Shown: piece after piece, positions 22,280 to 33,259 of the stretch
How positions within the stretch are numbered: position 1 is the first letter of the stretch
How the letters are laid out: each line of letters starts with the position of its first letter
Source: Atopsyche davidsoni
Lineage: Eukaryota > Arthropoda > Insecta > Trichoptera > Hydrobiosidae
Direction of reading: 5' to 3'
Assembly (NCBI GenBank): GCA_022113835.1
Contig: JAILWY010000005.1
Span: forward strand, 5,040,501 to 5,104,500
DNA: 64,000 bases
Translations under genes and position numbers: made by a program
Notes under the pieces: generated by a model
The model's input: only the letters and a program-made list of their open reading frames with translations
The model's database searches: none
Told to the model about the DNA's origin: nothing

Positions 22280-24380
22280 GTTATTTAAGTTTTAGTTATG
22301 TATTGAAAATTACTTAACGTCGTCAAGTTATAGCTTATCAATGCTCAAAAACTATGCAACAATCAATAATTGATTGACGATTCATACGCGTATTTTTTTT
22401 TTTATTGAGGAATAAATTTTTGCATTTATTATTTATTCAATATATGAAAAAAATACATTATATCAACCCCAAACCAGCAGGCTCCACTGCAAACATCCCT
22501 TCTTGTCCGCGCCATCCGCTCGCTCACTTGAAGATGTCGCCTGAAAAAAAGTATTCCTAAAATGTCTGATTTTATGGAATCTCAGAGACACTCCCCGCCG
22601 CACCGGAAGGAGGCTCGATACTATCTGCTCTCAGGAAATCGACTCTTCGCAGAATTTATTTGGTTAGGCGTATTTCATTTCTTTTTACTTCTTCATATTT
22701 CTCTTTTTCGGTGAACTCTCAGCAGAGGACTCCTATTGAATTCGAGATCGTAAATCAACACAAATTTAAAAATATATGACACTTAATAAATTTTGTGATA
22801 AATTCAGATTCTGTCTAAAGCAGAACGATCCGCTTAGTATTTATTTTATAGATATTTTTTTTTAATTAATTTCTTTGTTTTACATGCAATTTAAAACAAA
22901 GAAAATGTCTTATTTTTGATAAATTTAAAATAAATACAATTTGTTTTGTAATTTTGAACCTTACTGCCTTTATACATGAATATTTTTTTATATCCTAAAA
23001 TAATTCATAAAACATATAGGTAAATTATAGATGTAAAAATTTCATTTTAGTTTTAAATATTAAACCTTATAATCATTCAAAGATTTTTTATATCAATTTT
23101 TGCTTTATACAAGTGATACAAATATTATTCTGTGAAAATTTTGCACAAAAATTCTACTTAAAAAGTAAAGTATCGAGTTGAAAAAATCTCGCAGATAAAA
23201 TATGTGTGTTATATCTCTCTATGAAATAGATACATCAAGAGGGTACGTTTCACCCAGGCACAGTGTGATGTGTTGATTTATATATTCATTCAACCCTGTA
23301 ATACAGGAGGCAGTTTGTATTGAAAAAGTATCTCTTTCAACTGAGTGAGCGGCGAAAGGCAGTCCATCGAACCGAATCATACGATTTAATTAAAAAATTC
23401 CCATACGTTTCCATGGCAGCAAAGGGTAACTCAAACACTGCGTCATTTGAAATTCTTGTCTAATCAAACGTGACGACTAAACTAACTTTAATTTCTTTAC
23501 AAAATTTAATGTCTTGCTAAAAAAAAAAAGACTTAAAAATGATTATTTAACGTATTAGATGTTAATTTCAATTTTGAGTGTTTTGCTACGATATATTTCA
23601 TTGAAACACCATTGTTTTTAATTTTTTTTTAAATATCTTGTCCGTATATAAAAACAATTTTTAATACTTGATGTGTTCATTTTAAAGTGATGAGAGATGA
23701 TGAAATTACGTATAGAGAGAGTTTAAATAAGGGTCGATGTCTAAAAATATACATATACAAGTGGGTTTAAATTATAGTTTTTTTTTTTAATTCTTTGGAT
23801 TAATTAATAATTTAAATATATGCCGATTGATCCGAGACTTATGGCGCAGTGCTCGCACATGCACCACCTAACTTAATTTAATTTCACAATCGAATCAACT
23901 GCATTCCCGTCCGTGTTGTTTTTTCTTTCAAAGCATTGGAAACTTTTAATATAAAACGTACGTACAAGACCCTAATGGGCTTGGCCCTGGCTTACATCTC
24001 TTTCATTAAACATTCTTTGGTAACCACACGACATTCCGGACCCTCTTTTGTCCGAATACCAGAAACTAACAACTATTAAAATATATTCTCAGAATACATA
24101 AATTTATAATAATATGTAGATATTCATTTTGAAAAATCGACTGTATTTAAAGTTTTTAAAAGCAATTAATTTCGATTGCAACGTGTAGCTATTTTCGGAT
24201 ACCTGCAGCTTTTTTTTAATTTCAGATGATTTCTAGACTAGAATATTTAGTTTTATTTTAAAAACACGCTTTATTAATTTATAATCCTCTTATTATATTA
24301 TCTGTTTTACATTGAATCAAATAGAAACATTTTCAAATACTGATGGAAATTACACAAACTTTTAGTATTTTACTCTAGAA
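22280..24380. other. AT-rich filler with small blocks
   Basis: Balanced patches at about 22480-22690 and 23220-23460, the latter including a GTGAGCGGCG segment, carry no confident motif. A third at about 23825-24050 is mixed. No gene is seen. Confidence 0.5.
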
Positions 24381-24393
24381 TAATTCAATGTTT

Positions 24394-24465
24394 CTAATCA
24401 TAAATATTTTCTCTTTGTTTCAGGTAAGAAAAGTTACAAATTAACTTGATTTGGGAGATAAAACG
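24394..24465 (+). other. Recursive splice site 2 with recursive-splicing exon
   Basis: CTAAT (branch A at 24397) precedes TTTTCTCTTTGTTTCAG by 26 nt. The acceptor AG ends at 24423 and GTAAGA begins at 24424. A second donor, ACG|GTAAGC, at 24465/24466 outlines a 42-nt exon. All three frames of that exon hit a stop, so it cannot be a coding cassette. The match to the combined acceptor-donor consensus is the best of the three. It lies 16.8 kb downstream of site 1. Confidence 0.75.
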
Positions 24466-24479
24466 GTAAGCCAAGAAAC

Positions 24480-25120
24480 CTTACTGAAAATAATCTATAA
24501 ATGTAATCTAGTCTGCTGAAACCATGATTTTATATTAAGATTGTGAACGTGATCAATCTTTTAATTAATTACTTTCCTTAATTATTTAACTTGTTGTAGT
24601 TAATCAGATATTTAAGTAATTCTTGTCTTTAAAACGATCAGTTAAGCCATTACGAGGCTAAATTTGCTTGTTTCTTACAAAAAGTAATCAATGTACACAA
24701 CAAAATAATTTGTAGCGGAATTCGTGTATTATAAGCTTTTCAAAATGGTTATTTTCAACTCATTTTTAGTTATTCCAAATTATTATCAAAAACTTTTCAG
24801 TAAAAACAGTTTTACAGTGCATTAGTTTTTTGGGTAAATTAAACAGTTTAAATTTATAACTAAATTTTATGCAAGCTCAATTGATACTTTTCTATGCTAC
24901 AGAAATATTTGTAGCATCATTTAGAATCTTCAATGAATAAAAAAAGTTTTCTTTTATAAAAAATATCACTAAGCCGCCAATAGCAATTCTGTTTGCCACT
25001 TGAGAATAGATTATGTTTACTGTGGCCATCATATAATTTTCATAAATTCAATTAAATGGTTTTTAAAATATAATATAGAATAAGGTCTGTTTGTTAAAGT
25101 ACAAACAAAGCGAGCAGATC
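24480..25120. other. AT-rich filler
   Basis: No gene, repeat or motif cluster is seen. Confidence 0.6.
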
Positions 25121-25129
25121 AATAAAGCT

Positions 25130-25380
25130 TCCCTTACATTATACAACCCTTCAGGGAAACAAGACGCACTGAATTCCATCAGAAATCTTCACCTCTGCAG
25201 AACTATTCTCCCTACACCCTCACCTGTCTTCTCTGCCTCCCCCATGCACCCTCTGGCAAGCCACCCCATACCTCGTGTGCATTATCGTATCGACAGAGTC
25301 AGCGGTGTAGAAGATGATCGAGAGGGTGGGCTAGACGGGAAATTAAACCTGATGCATCTGGACAGGGAGTGCTTCTAATA
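25130..25380. other. Balanced-composition block, candidate regulatory element
   Basis: About 250 bp of non-repetitive sequence, C-rich in its first half. The 95-codon + frame (25091-25378) has no recognisable domain, and the composition alone explains it. The flanks return abruptly to AT-rich. Confidence 0.3.
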
Positions 25381-25389
25381 CCGTACCAG

Positions 25390-25980
25390 CTTGACAAATA
25401 AAATATCAACGACAGATCAGTATTCTAAAATATGTAAGAACGCAAAATAAATCTTTAATTTAAAACTGAAGAAATAACCTTTTTTTAATATTTAAATTTA
25501 ACCTCCAAAACTCTCAAAAACGTTGTTAATAAAATATATATATTTTTATGAACATGTGAACTTTATTTATATTTGAAAATATATTTAATCACTGTCGGTT
25601 GAAACTAGTCATGATAAAATAAACTCTAAGTGAAGATATTATAAAAAGTTACCCATATCATTAATAAAAAATGGATCTTCACCAAACAAATGCCCTGTCC
25701 CTCAACAAGATAAAATATTCTGTTTAAAAATATAGCTGACTCTTCTTAAATAAAAAAATATATTTAATAATTTATTAGCCTCTGTGCGTACACTTTACTG
25801 GATGTTAATACGACACATTGTTTGCACTTACTATTTTCTTCAATATAAAAAAAAATTATCCCAGCTTCATGAGAATTTATTATTTTTCTCATCGGCAGTA
25901 CAGAAACACTGCAATCTTCGAGTACCCGGCTAAAATCCAATTTAATATCCCAAAAGCATCGAAATCTTTTATGTAAATGG
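25390..25980. other. AT-rich filler
   Basis: No gene or strong motif is seen. Confidence 0.6.
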
Positions 25981-25989
25981 ATATTAAGT

Positions 25990-26190
25990 ATCAAGCCGCT
26001 AGAGACAGCGGCCTGCACCGCTTGCGCCGGCTCAGACGCACGTTTTTCCCGCGAATCTTCCGCGCCACAAAATGCCATTATCGTAATTTGATAAGGCTCC
26101 GACGGCGGTGATGACGTCACGGGGCGTTCCAGCGCCGTCGCCGTGTCGCGGCGCACAGTGCCCCGCCGCCTCCCCGCTCAGGGACAAAAA
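25990..26190. promoter_or_regulatory. CpG-rich island with E2F-type and CRE sites
   Basis: TTTCCCGCGAA (E2F-type) lies at 26045-26055 and a perfect TGACGTCA at 26112-26119, within 200 bp of dense CpGs such as GCGCCGTCGCCGTGTCGCGG. Such a cluster is typical of a promoter or strong enhancer. No donor site follows on either strand, so transcription start is not claimed. Two overlapping - strand frames (26156-25764 and 26256-26032) are composition shadows. Confidence 0.4.
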
Positions 26191-26524
26191 TTCTAAAATA
26201 AAAAGTACTATTTGCTTTAAATATTTTAGATAACTGGAGACTTTGACGCTTAGCATAACACCGCGACGAAGTATTTTGTATTTATTAAAAATTTTGACCC
26301 CTTAAAAATCGCCTCTTTTTATATTACTATAAACGTTGAGTTTTTTTTTTTTGATTTCGGAAAATATTACTAATAAATCAAACTAATTTATATTATTATT
26401 TATATATAGAAGTATAAAGTGTTTAAAAGTATCGTTCGTTCACTTATTGATAATGTGTTATTCGCCAATGAATACATCATTATTGTAAATGGAACTGGTA
26501 TTTATTTTGTAATACTCAATTTTA

Positions 26525-27151
26525 TTATAATAAAATAAAACCAAGTGGTTTTGGAGACTACGTTAGTTTCACTTGTAGCGAGAGCTCTTTCGCCGAACAC
26601 GGTATATTCAAAACTTATATATAACAAATTTTACAGAAATACATGAATCATAGATTATACTACATTACAAATTTATGTGGAAAAATGCTTCTATTGAGTG
26701 CTGTGAAACCCTATTAAACGATATTAACAGCAATAATTTTAATACTAAGTATGTACTTAAATAAACTAGTTTGTGATGATTCCTGGCTGTCCTGGCCGCC
26801 ATCTGAAAGCGATTAGTTTGAGTGCAGAATCACAGTGTATTTTTAAAAATATTAATAAGGAGAGAATTATGGTTATTTAGTTGTTCGTTGATCAGAGGGA
26901 ATTCTAAATTTTATATTTAGGAATATATTTATTAGGAATAAAAAATATTAAGTCTATAGCCTTTATTAGAAACACGAGACTTGGCTTATTGTCTACGTTA
27001 AAATTATGTTTAGTGTCATTAAGACGTATTGCACATTGTGAATCTAATTTATTATTTAATAAAAAAAAAGATGCCGTGTTCGGCGAAAGAGCTCTCGCTA
27101 CAAGTGAAATTAACGTAGTCTCCAAAACGACTTACTTTTATTTTATTATAA
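26525..27151. mobile_element. 627-bp element with ~80-bp terminal inverted repeats
   Basis: The left arm (26525-26605) and right arm (27071-27151, inverted) match nearly base for base over about 80 bp, including TTTTGGAGACTACGTTA, GTAGCGAGAGCTCTTTCGCC and GAACACGG, with only a handful of differences. The interior is AT-rich and non-coding. Long inverted ends without a transposase mark it as a foldback element or large MITE. A target duplication could not be fixed because the flanks are AT-rich. Arm similarity suggests a fairly recent insertion. Confidence 0.85.
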
Positions 27152-27289
27152 CATCATTATTGAGTGAATTTCAGCTTTTAGTTCTTATACAAAAAAATAC
27201 CTACTATTATCACAGAAGTACAAATTATCGTTAATTTATTATTAATCTGTTATCTATTTACGCTGCTAATGTGTATTGAAATACGTCAT

Positions 27290-27560
27290 CGTTGGTTCAA
27301 GTGAGTTTGGTTGGTTACTAAATGCAAAGTTATTTGATAATTAAATAAAATTTAAGTATTAAAATTGGACGTGAGGGTGCACTGTGCACCGCTCACGGCC
27401 GGAGTGGTAAGTTTGTTGCGACTTGGCGCCCTTGCGCGGTGAGTGGCTGGCAGCTTTGCAAGCTTTTATGTTTGTTTCCAGTTATTGCTGTTATGAATTT
27501 GTGTGCCCGCGCTGCCTACTTGATTTTATTAGCTGCCCTTTTACGGGATGTTGCCTTAAT
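27290..27560 (+). other. Balanced block with NK-2-type site, palindrome and donor
   Basis: TCAAGTG (Tinman/NK-2 consensus) at 27297-27303, palindrome GTGCACTGTGCAC at 27377-27389, and a strong donor-like GTG|GTAAGT at 27406/27407. A CpG-balanced upstream segment with a donor could be an alternative first exon on the + strand, but no initiator or acceptor supports it. Confidence 0.3.
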
Positions 27561-27569
27561 GCGTAAGTT

Positions 27570-29215
27570 ATAAGTAAAGCGAGGAAAGTATTTCACGATC
27601 GCCTTTTAAGTACTGAAGGCCCTCGAAACTTTTCCTAAATGATACATCAAAGTGAAGAAAAAATATATCTTAGGATATTGGTAGTCTTGAGCTTATGAAT
27701 GAAAAAGTTTCATTTACTACACACTATATTATGTAATTTGTTATTAATGAAGATAACTCTTCAGACAATTGACTCTACTATTTCATGAACCTTTTACCAT
27801 ATTCACAAGATATTATATATTATTCTATAATATGTTTATCTCACACAGTTTTTTTATAATATTAATTTTCTTTAACAAAGTAACACTTTTTACATATTTT
27901 TTTTAATACCACGATTTAAGCTTAAGCAGTAACTTAAACAATAGCTTGTGAATAATTTTTGAATCCATACAAAAGAAAAAGACCCTAGATTTATTAATTA
28001 CCCCATAAATAATACGTTGATGAATAGTAGAAGTACAAGGCTTTGATATATATCAGAATACCAGCAAATTCGTTACGAATAAATTTACTCTATTGACTCG
28101 ATTGTTATATTCGTACATTTCACAGACTACCATGAAAAACATTACTTATATCCGAAAACATAGAAAAGCACAAAATATGGTAGCTTGCCAAGTAAGTACG
28201 CTGAATTAAACTAAAGACGATCCTATAAGATAAAATACCCTCACAATAACTTTTGAATTTATTTATCAGGATGACGACCATACTATAAATTTAATGAAAT
28301 ACGCATAACTGGAACTAAAAATAAGGTATGTTTAAATTAAGCATACCTCCAAAGCACTACAAGATGTCAGAATTTTGATGTGCAATGCATATTTTTTCCA
28401 GCACACTTGCTTCCCCGCCGTTGAAAATCTCCATAATTTAGACTTGTAACCTTAGTGGAGATGTTAAAAGACCTTTTGAATAATAAAGAGTGCTCTTGAA
28501 AAACTGACTTCAAAGGCTCTATGTGTAATTTTTCCCTTTCCCTTCAACATTCTCCTCGTACCGAATATTGTAAGTCCCGGATTTTCTTGGCTTTATGATA
28601 TTCGTTGAGATTTTTTGTGCCCCTAAGTCGGCTTAATGTAATAAAACATTCAGGCTCCAATAAAAGGATAATAGGTAATAGAGGACCCTTACAGGAGAAA
28701 AAGATGCTTCTGATATTATAAACACATAAGTCGACCTCTCTCCTTCAGATAGGCTAGTGCTGTGAAACGAAAACGCAAAGCTGTTATAAGCAAAACAGTT
28801 TAACATATTATATATATTGCAAAAAAACAATTTATATATATACTGTACACCCCTTTACACATATAAAATATATTTTTAAAAATGTTTCTTATAAATTTTA
28901 GAACTATTTTATTTTTTACAACACACTATTTGTCAGCTTGAGAAAATTAAACCTCAACAAGAGGTTCCTTATAGCAACTGATATAAAATTTGATCCAAAT
29001 GAAGCATTTGTAATTAATGTTTCAAAACTTTAAGCTTTCAATCAACGATAATAAACTAAACAAATAAAAAGTTTTACTTCATATAATTTTTTTTTTTTTG
29101 TTCTTCGATATTTCAGGATGATTCCATGACTATTAAAACGAAATGTACATCAAATTATTTCAAAGAAAATAACAGCGCCGGAATAAATAAACACGCAATC
29201 TTAGATTACCCCTTA
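27570..29215. other. AT-rich filler
   Basis: No gene is seen. A patch at about 28360-28640 is less AT-rich but featureless. Confidence 0.55.
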
Positions 29216-29219
29216 GCTT

Positions 29220-29460
29220 TACAAGTTCACCCCTGGTGAGATTCATTCCGCCGATTTCGCATAACTAATTGAACACCCCGGTTCCATTTTTGAGTGCAGC
29301 CGTCTCCCTCTGTTTGTGCATGGTGCCGTCTCGCTCTGTTTACAACCACTTTCCCTTCATATCGATCCCCTTCCGCTTTCTCAAACCCCTCAGGTGAAGT
29401 GAAGGGACTGATCCTCTCGCGCGGCCCGGCCTTGTGCATCTTCAAAGACACGCAAATGTA
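29220..29460. other. Balanced block with a 17-bp direct repeat
   Basis: GCCGTCTCCCTCTGTTT (29299-29315) and GCCGTCTCGCTCTGTTT (29325-29341) repeat at 26-nt spacing with one difference. The - strand frame through it has no protein character. It is a candidate regulatory block. Confidence 0.4.
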
Positions 29461-29469
29461 ATTGCAATC

Positions 29470-30080
29470 ATAAGCACATTGAAATATTTTTGCAAAGCCT
29501 CCTTTTAAGGGTAACTAGAAAAAAATGTTTTTTTGAAACATTTTATTTCTTATGAACATCGATTAATTTTTTTTTTTGTGTTGTACTCGAATGCACGGTT
29601 GTCATATATTTTATCATCGATAATATAAAATATATATATTAACACAGTCCGAAAGTTAATATTACTGCGTGCTAGAAAAAAAAAAAAGAAAAAATTATAC
29701 AATTTAATATACCTACGTTTTTGCAATTTAAGCAAGTTACATAAAAAAAATATATTTGTGTCTATTTAGAAAATTTAAAATTGAATAGACTTTTTATAAT
29801 ACGTCAGTCTTGGTTTATCCATCAAAACAATTTTAGTCGTTAACTTTGTATTCTCTCTATCACAGTTGTATCGCAGATGGTTTTTATTCAATAATGAAAT
29901 AAACTATTTACATACTGACTTCAAACATTTTAATATAATTCTACGAACATGTATACTGAACAGCAGTTTTAATATCATTGAAGTTATTTTAAGTATGTTC
30001 ATTTAAGTTATGCTTTTTTTGATTCCTTTAATTACGCCAGCTTACAAATTTCATTAAAAGATGTATTGTATGAATGCTAT
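29470..30080. other. AT-rich filler
   Basis: No gene or notable motif is seen. Confidence 0.6.
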
Positions 30081-30290
30081 AGACAACCACCGCAATCCTG
30101 AATATTCCACCGCTTTTCAAGCCACGCAGCCCAGGTATCAGAAGGCTTTACACGTGTAAGGCTGCATACGTCGGGGGTACTAATGAAGTGCTGGGAATTA
30201 CTGCGTACCACCCTCTATCGAAGGGTTGAGGGAGTATTGTTAATCATACGAGAGTTTGTACCAAACCACTCTATCAGGCAGATGAGGAAA
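30080..30290. other. Balanced block with palindromic E-box
   Basis: TTACACGTGTAA, a perfect 12-bp palindrome around CACGTG (bHLH-type), lies at 30148-30159. The block is otherwise non-repetitive. It could be an enhancer or an old transposon remnant. Confidence 0.3.
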
Positions 30291-30689
30291 AAAGATAAAC
30301 AATTTTATTTGTGTAAAAATAATTTATTGGCTTCTTTTAAATTTTTTTTTTAATATAAAATTAATTAGGTTTTTTATACATATTAAAGAGTTAAAATGGT
30401 TAATTTGTCTATCTCTAAATAAAATAAAAAAAACAATAATTTAGCCATGTTTTGGAAATTTATTTTTTAGAAACCTTTTTATGGTGTTATGAAATTCAAA
30501 TTCTTCATTTAAATAATAACCTTGGTATTAATTTCATTATTGCATCAAAAGTTTATAATGAATGCAATTAAAAAAATAATAAATCTTTTATTTTATATTG
30601 GTTCTAATCGTCCTCTCCTGCCAAAGGAACATATTTATCGTTGCTTGTTAATGTACACAAAAAGTAATTTTAAAACATGCTTTTAATTT

Positions 30690-30930
30690 TTGTTTAATTT
30701 TGAAACTCACCCTTCCGCTAATGACACAAAGGGCGTCTCTCTCTCTCTATGGCGCAGTGTCTCCCCTTTTTAAAGTTTGAAAATAATAGTCGAACCCCTC
30801 TTTTCATTATGAATGCTTCGAAAGCGTTTTATCGCAAACTGATCGTTTGTCTCATTACTCGAGTACAATATGATGCCTGACGACGCTGTGTCTGCAAAAA
30901 TCAACTCGTTTGCTCCCCAACTTTGAAAAA
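30690..30930. promoter_or_regulatory. GAGA run abutting Pho-type site, candidate PRE or promoter
   Basis: A CT run at 30735-30748 (GAGA-factor-type on -) runs straight into ATGGC at 30749-30753, the reverse of GCCAT. GAF and Pho sites together are a signature of fly Polycomb response elements. The surrounding 240 bp is balanced and non-coding. Confidence 0.35.
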
Positions 30931-31269
30931 CTTTTCCTGAAAATATTATTTTTTTGTAGTAAAAATTCACATAAAATAAAAATAAAGTAAAAATTGATAC
31001 CTTTACTTCAAAACGCTGACTCGAAAATGTGAGTATTCAAGTAATATTTATAACGAGTAATGTGTAAATGTTTTCATCGGAAGCTTAATATATTTATCAC
31101 AATCATAACTTTTTAATGCATCAGATGACGTACTGATATCAGGTAGCTGCTTTGAGAATCCCGAATCAAAATATATTTCATGATAATCCTCATTGCAACG
31201 GCCCTTAAACAACCTCGCGTAATTGGCTAGGCCAACAGTAAAACAACTTGATTCAATCCGAATAAAACA

Positions 31270-31500
31270 CAAGGACAGCCACAGCGGAGTGAGACATACA
31301 TATTATCCCGGGCGTCCTTTTTGTTCCTGCCGAGCGGAATAAGTGAGTGAGGAAGGGGACGGCATATCTCTCGGCACTTTTCCGGGCAATTAACTTGTCA
31401 GTCCCGCTCCTCCCGACTTCGCCACGCTCCCAGCTGACGCGGCCGCCTGAAAAACCTTGTCTGGGCTGTTATTGCTCCATGTACCCCTTGCACTGTTTAT
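31270..31500. other. CpG-containing block with E-box and GCGGCCGC
   Basis: CAGCTG at 31431-31436 is followed by GCGGCCGC at 31439-31446, in about 230 bp of balanced DNA. No coding feature is present. It is a candidate enhancer. Confidence 0.3.
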
Positions 31501-31839
31501 TTCTATCCATTACCGTGCACTGTTATTTTTTCAACTCAGTGATACTTCACATTAGTTTCTTAAATTGAAATATTGTTTGATTATTTTTACAGTATTTTTA
31601 TTCAGTTCTAAAGTTCTTCCCTCGCACAAAGATTATTTTTCATGAGAAATCGTATTCTATGCGACATTATATTATAGTATAATAAATATAAAAATTACAA
31701 GTATCGCCATACAAAACACAGGTGTAGTTACTTCACACCGGCTCGGGCTGCAGCCTGTCTTTTCCGCTGTGACTCTCAAAGATTTTGTAATATTTCAAAG
31801 TGGAGTACTTAGAGACCGCATTTATTATTAGCCGTCAGT

Positions 31840-32130
31840 CCGTCTTCAATTCCGTAGACTTTTATTGCGGGACAATAAAAATAAACGAGACCGGAAACGG
31901 GGAGGTTCCGGAATCACGTACGCATCCGGCAAATGGAAAGACCATCTCTCTTGCGAATTCACTGTCTTAAAGAAGCCGGAAAAACGACGAAATCGAACCG
32001 GCATCCCCCGAGAACAAAGTAATACGTTTCGATCGCTACCGCACTCCTGCTCTCGGGGATAACTGACGTGGACAAAGCTCGGACCGAACGGGGCTTTGCC
32101 ACTCCAGATTTCTTTTAGTTTCCAGTCTTC
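31840..32130. other. Block with ETS-type cluster
   Basis: CCGGAA occurs at 31891-31896, within palindrome TTCCGGAA at 31906-31913, and at 31976-31981, with related CCGG cores at about 31926 and 31999. TTTTATTGCGGGACAATAAAA near 31860-31880 has mirrored homeodomain-like TTTATTG/CAATAAA sites. The 126-codon - strand frame (32226-31846) is opposed by an open + frame and shows no domain, so it is likely composition-driven. Confidence 0.4.
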
Positions 32131-32456
32131 GAAGAACATCTCGAAGATGAGAGATTCTACAATCGTTAATAAAAGTCGTTTTTTTTTAGGTTTGAATGTA
32201 GCAGCTTTGCGTTGTAGATTTTTCAAGATTCTGAATCAAATTAAAATCACATTTCATATTCAGCATATTTTTTTATAATAAATTATTTTAATGCGTTTAG
32301 ACGTGATGTTGAATTAATGTTTAAAATACCATTGAATAAATAATGTCACACTTGCTTACCTAAACATGTTGACTACACTTCAAACGTATCTTCTGATTGA
32401 GTACGTTGTTTCACTTATAGGATATGACTGTTAAAAATTCTTGTCAAGTACCTAGT

Positions 32457-32529
32457 GATTCGTTGGTATAATTGGTAATGCACCGGCCATTTAAGCTTGG
32501 GGATGTGGGTTCAAATCCCACACAAATCA
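32457..32529 (+). tRNA. tRNA-like pseudogene, complete cloverleaf with defects
   Basis: The sequence folds as a 73-nt tRNA: acceptor 32457-32463 with 32522-32528 (6 of 7 pairs), D-stem GTAT/ATGC, anticodon stem CCGGC/GCTTG (one mismatch, one wobble), T-arm GTGGG-TTCAAAT-CCCAC (perfect) and discriminator A. The A box (TGGTATAATTGG) and B box (GGTTCAAATCC) are good, and a T-run terminator follows at about 32538. Loop position 33 is A instead of the invariant U, and positions 34-36 read TTT. The missing U33 and weak anticodon stem argue for a pseudogene or SINE head. It may still be transcribed by RNA polymerase III. Confidence 0.55.
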
Positions 32530-32765
32530 CGATGATATTTTTCTGAGAGTTTCTTTAATCATTTTTCAATATTTAAAAAAATGTACTTAATCATTATCAA
32601 GTAATATATTCCCACATAAAAAAAAACCTTGGAATACATACCCGTGGTTGACTTTCTCTAAATGAGCTCCGATACTCGTTAGTGCTTTTCAATGAAATAA
32701 TGTATGTTTTAGGTGAACGTTATCTTAAGTTCCTCATATATCTTCATTATATATAAGACTTCGTT
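32530..32765. other. AT-rich filler
   Basis: No gene or motif cluster is seen apart from the T-run after the tRNA-like sequence. Confidence 0.55.
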
Positions 32766-32769
32766 TAGG

Positions 32770-32885
32770 TCGAGTACAAATTAGCCGCTCTCCGCAGTTT
32801 CCGGTCCCCCCGGGGGTCTCCGGTCAGTCAGCCTCCCCGCAGGCTGCGCGGCCCCCCGGGGACTCAAGTAGCGCATAATGCTTTT
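32770..32885. other. Compact GC-rich block with CCCCCGGGGG palindrome
   Basis: CCCCCGGGGG at 32807-32816 and a second CCCCCCGGGG near 32871 lie in about 110 bp of dense GC sequence with sharp AT-rich edges. The sharp boundaries suggest selection or recent insertion. No ends typical of a transposon were found. Confidence 0.35.
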
Positions 32886-33055
32886 ATCTTTGCTGACCAT
32901 TCCGACTTTTCAATTTTGCATAAACCATGTAAGCTTTCGTACACATTATATCAATTATGAGTGCCCGCATTCTTCTCTCTGTGTTTACGTACTATCACAA
33001 GTTTGAATTTTGTTATAATTTATACTTTTATGATTGAAACGCGTCTTTAAAAAAG

Positions 33056-33254
33056 GGTACTTGTTTTTTATCCGACTACCAAAAAACTTGTACCTAACCT
33101 TTTTTTTTTTAACCTAACCTAACCTAACCCCAATGGAAATCTGCAATGAACGAAATAAACGCCACAACGGGACTCATCGTCATATGATAGATTCTTATCT
33201 CTGCGAGTACATGTACATTAAAAAATTTTGGTGGTCGGATAAAAAACAAGTACC
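33056..33254. mobile_element. 199-bp MITE carrying telomere-like CCTAA repeats
   Basis: Terminal inverted repeats of about 30 bp: GGTACTTGTTTTTTATCCGA at the left end and its reverse complement at the right, differing at one or two positions beyond that. The interior has AACCTAACCTAACCTAACC at 33111-33129 plus a related unit near 33093, matching the insect telomere motif TTAGG. No transposase is present. The flanks do not give an unambiguous target duplication. Confidence 0.85.
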
Positions 33255-33259
33255 AAAAT

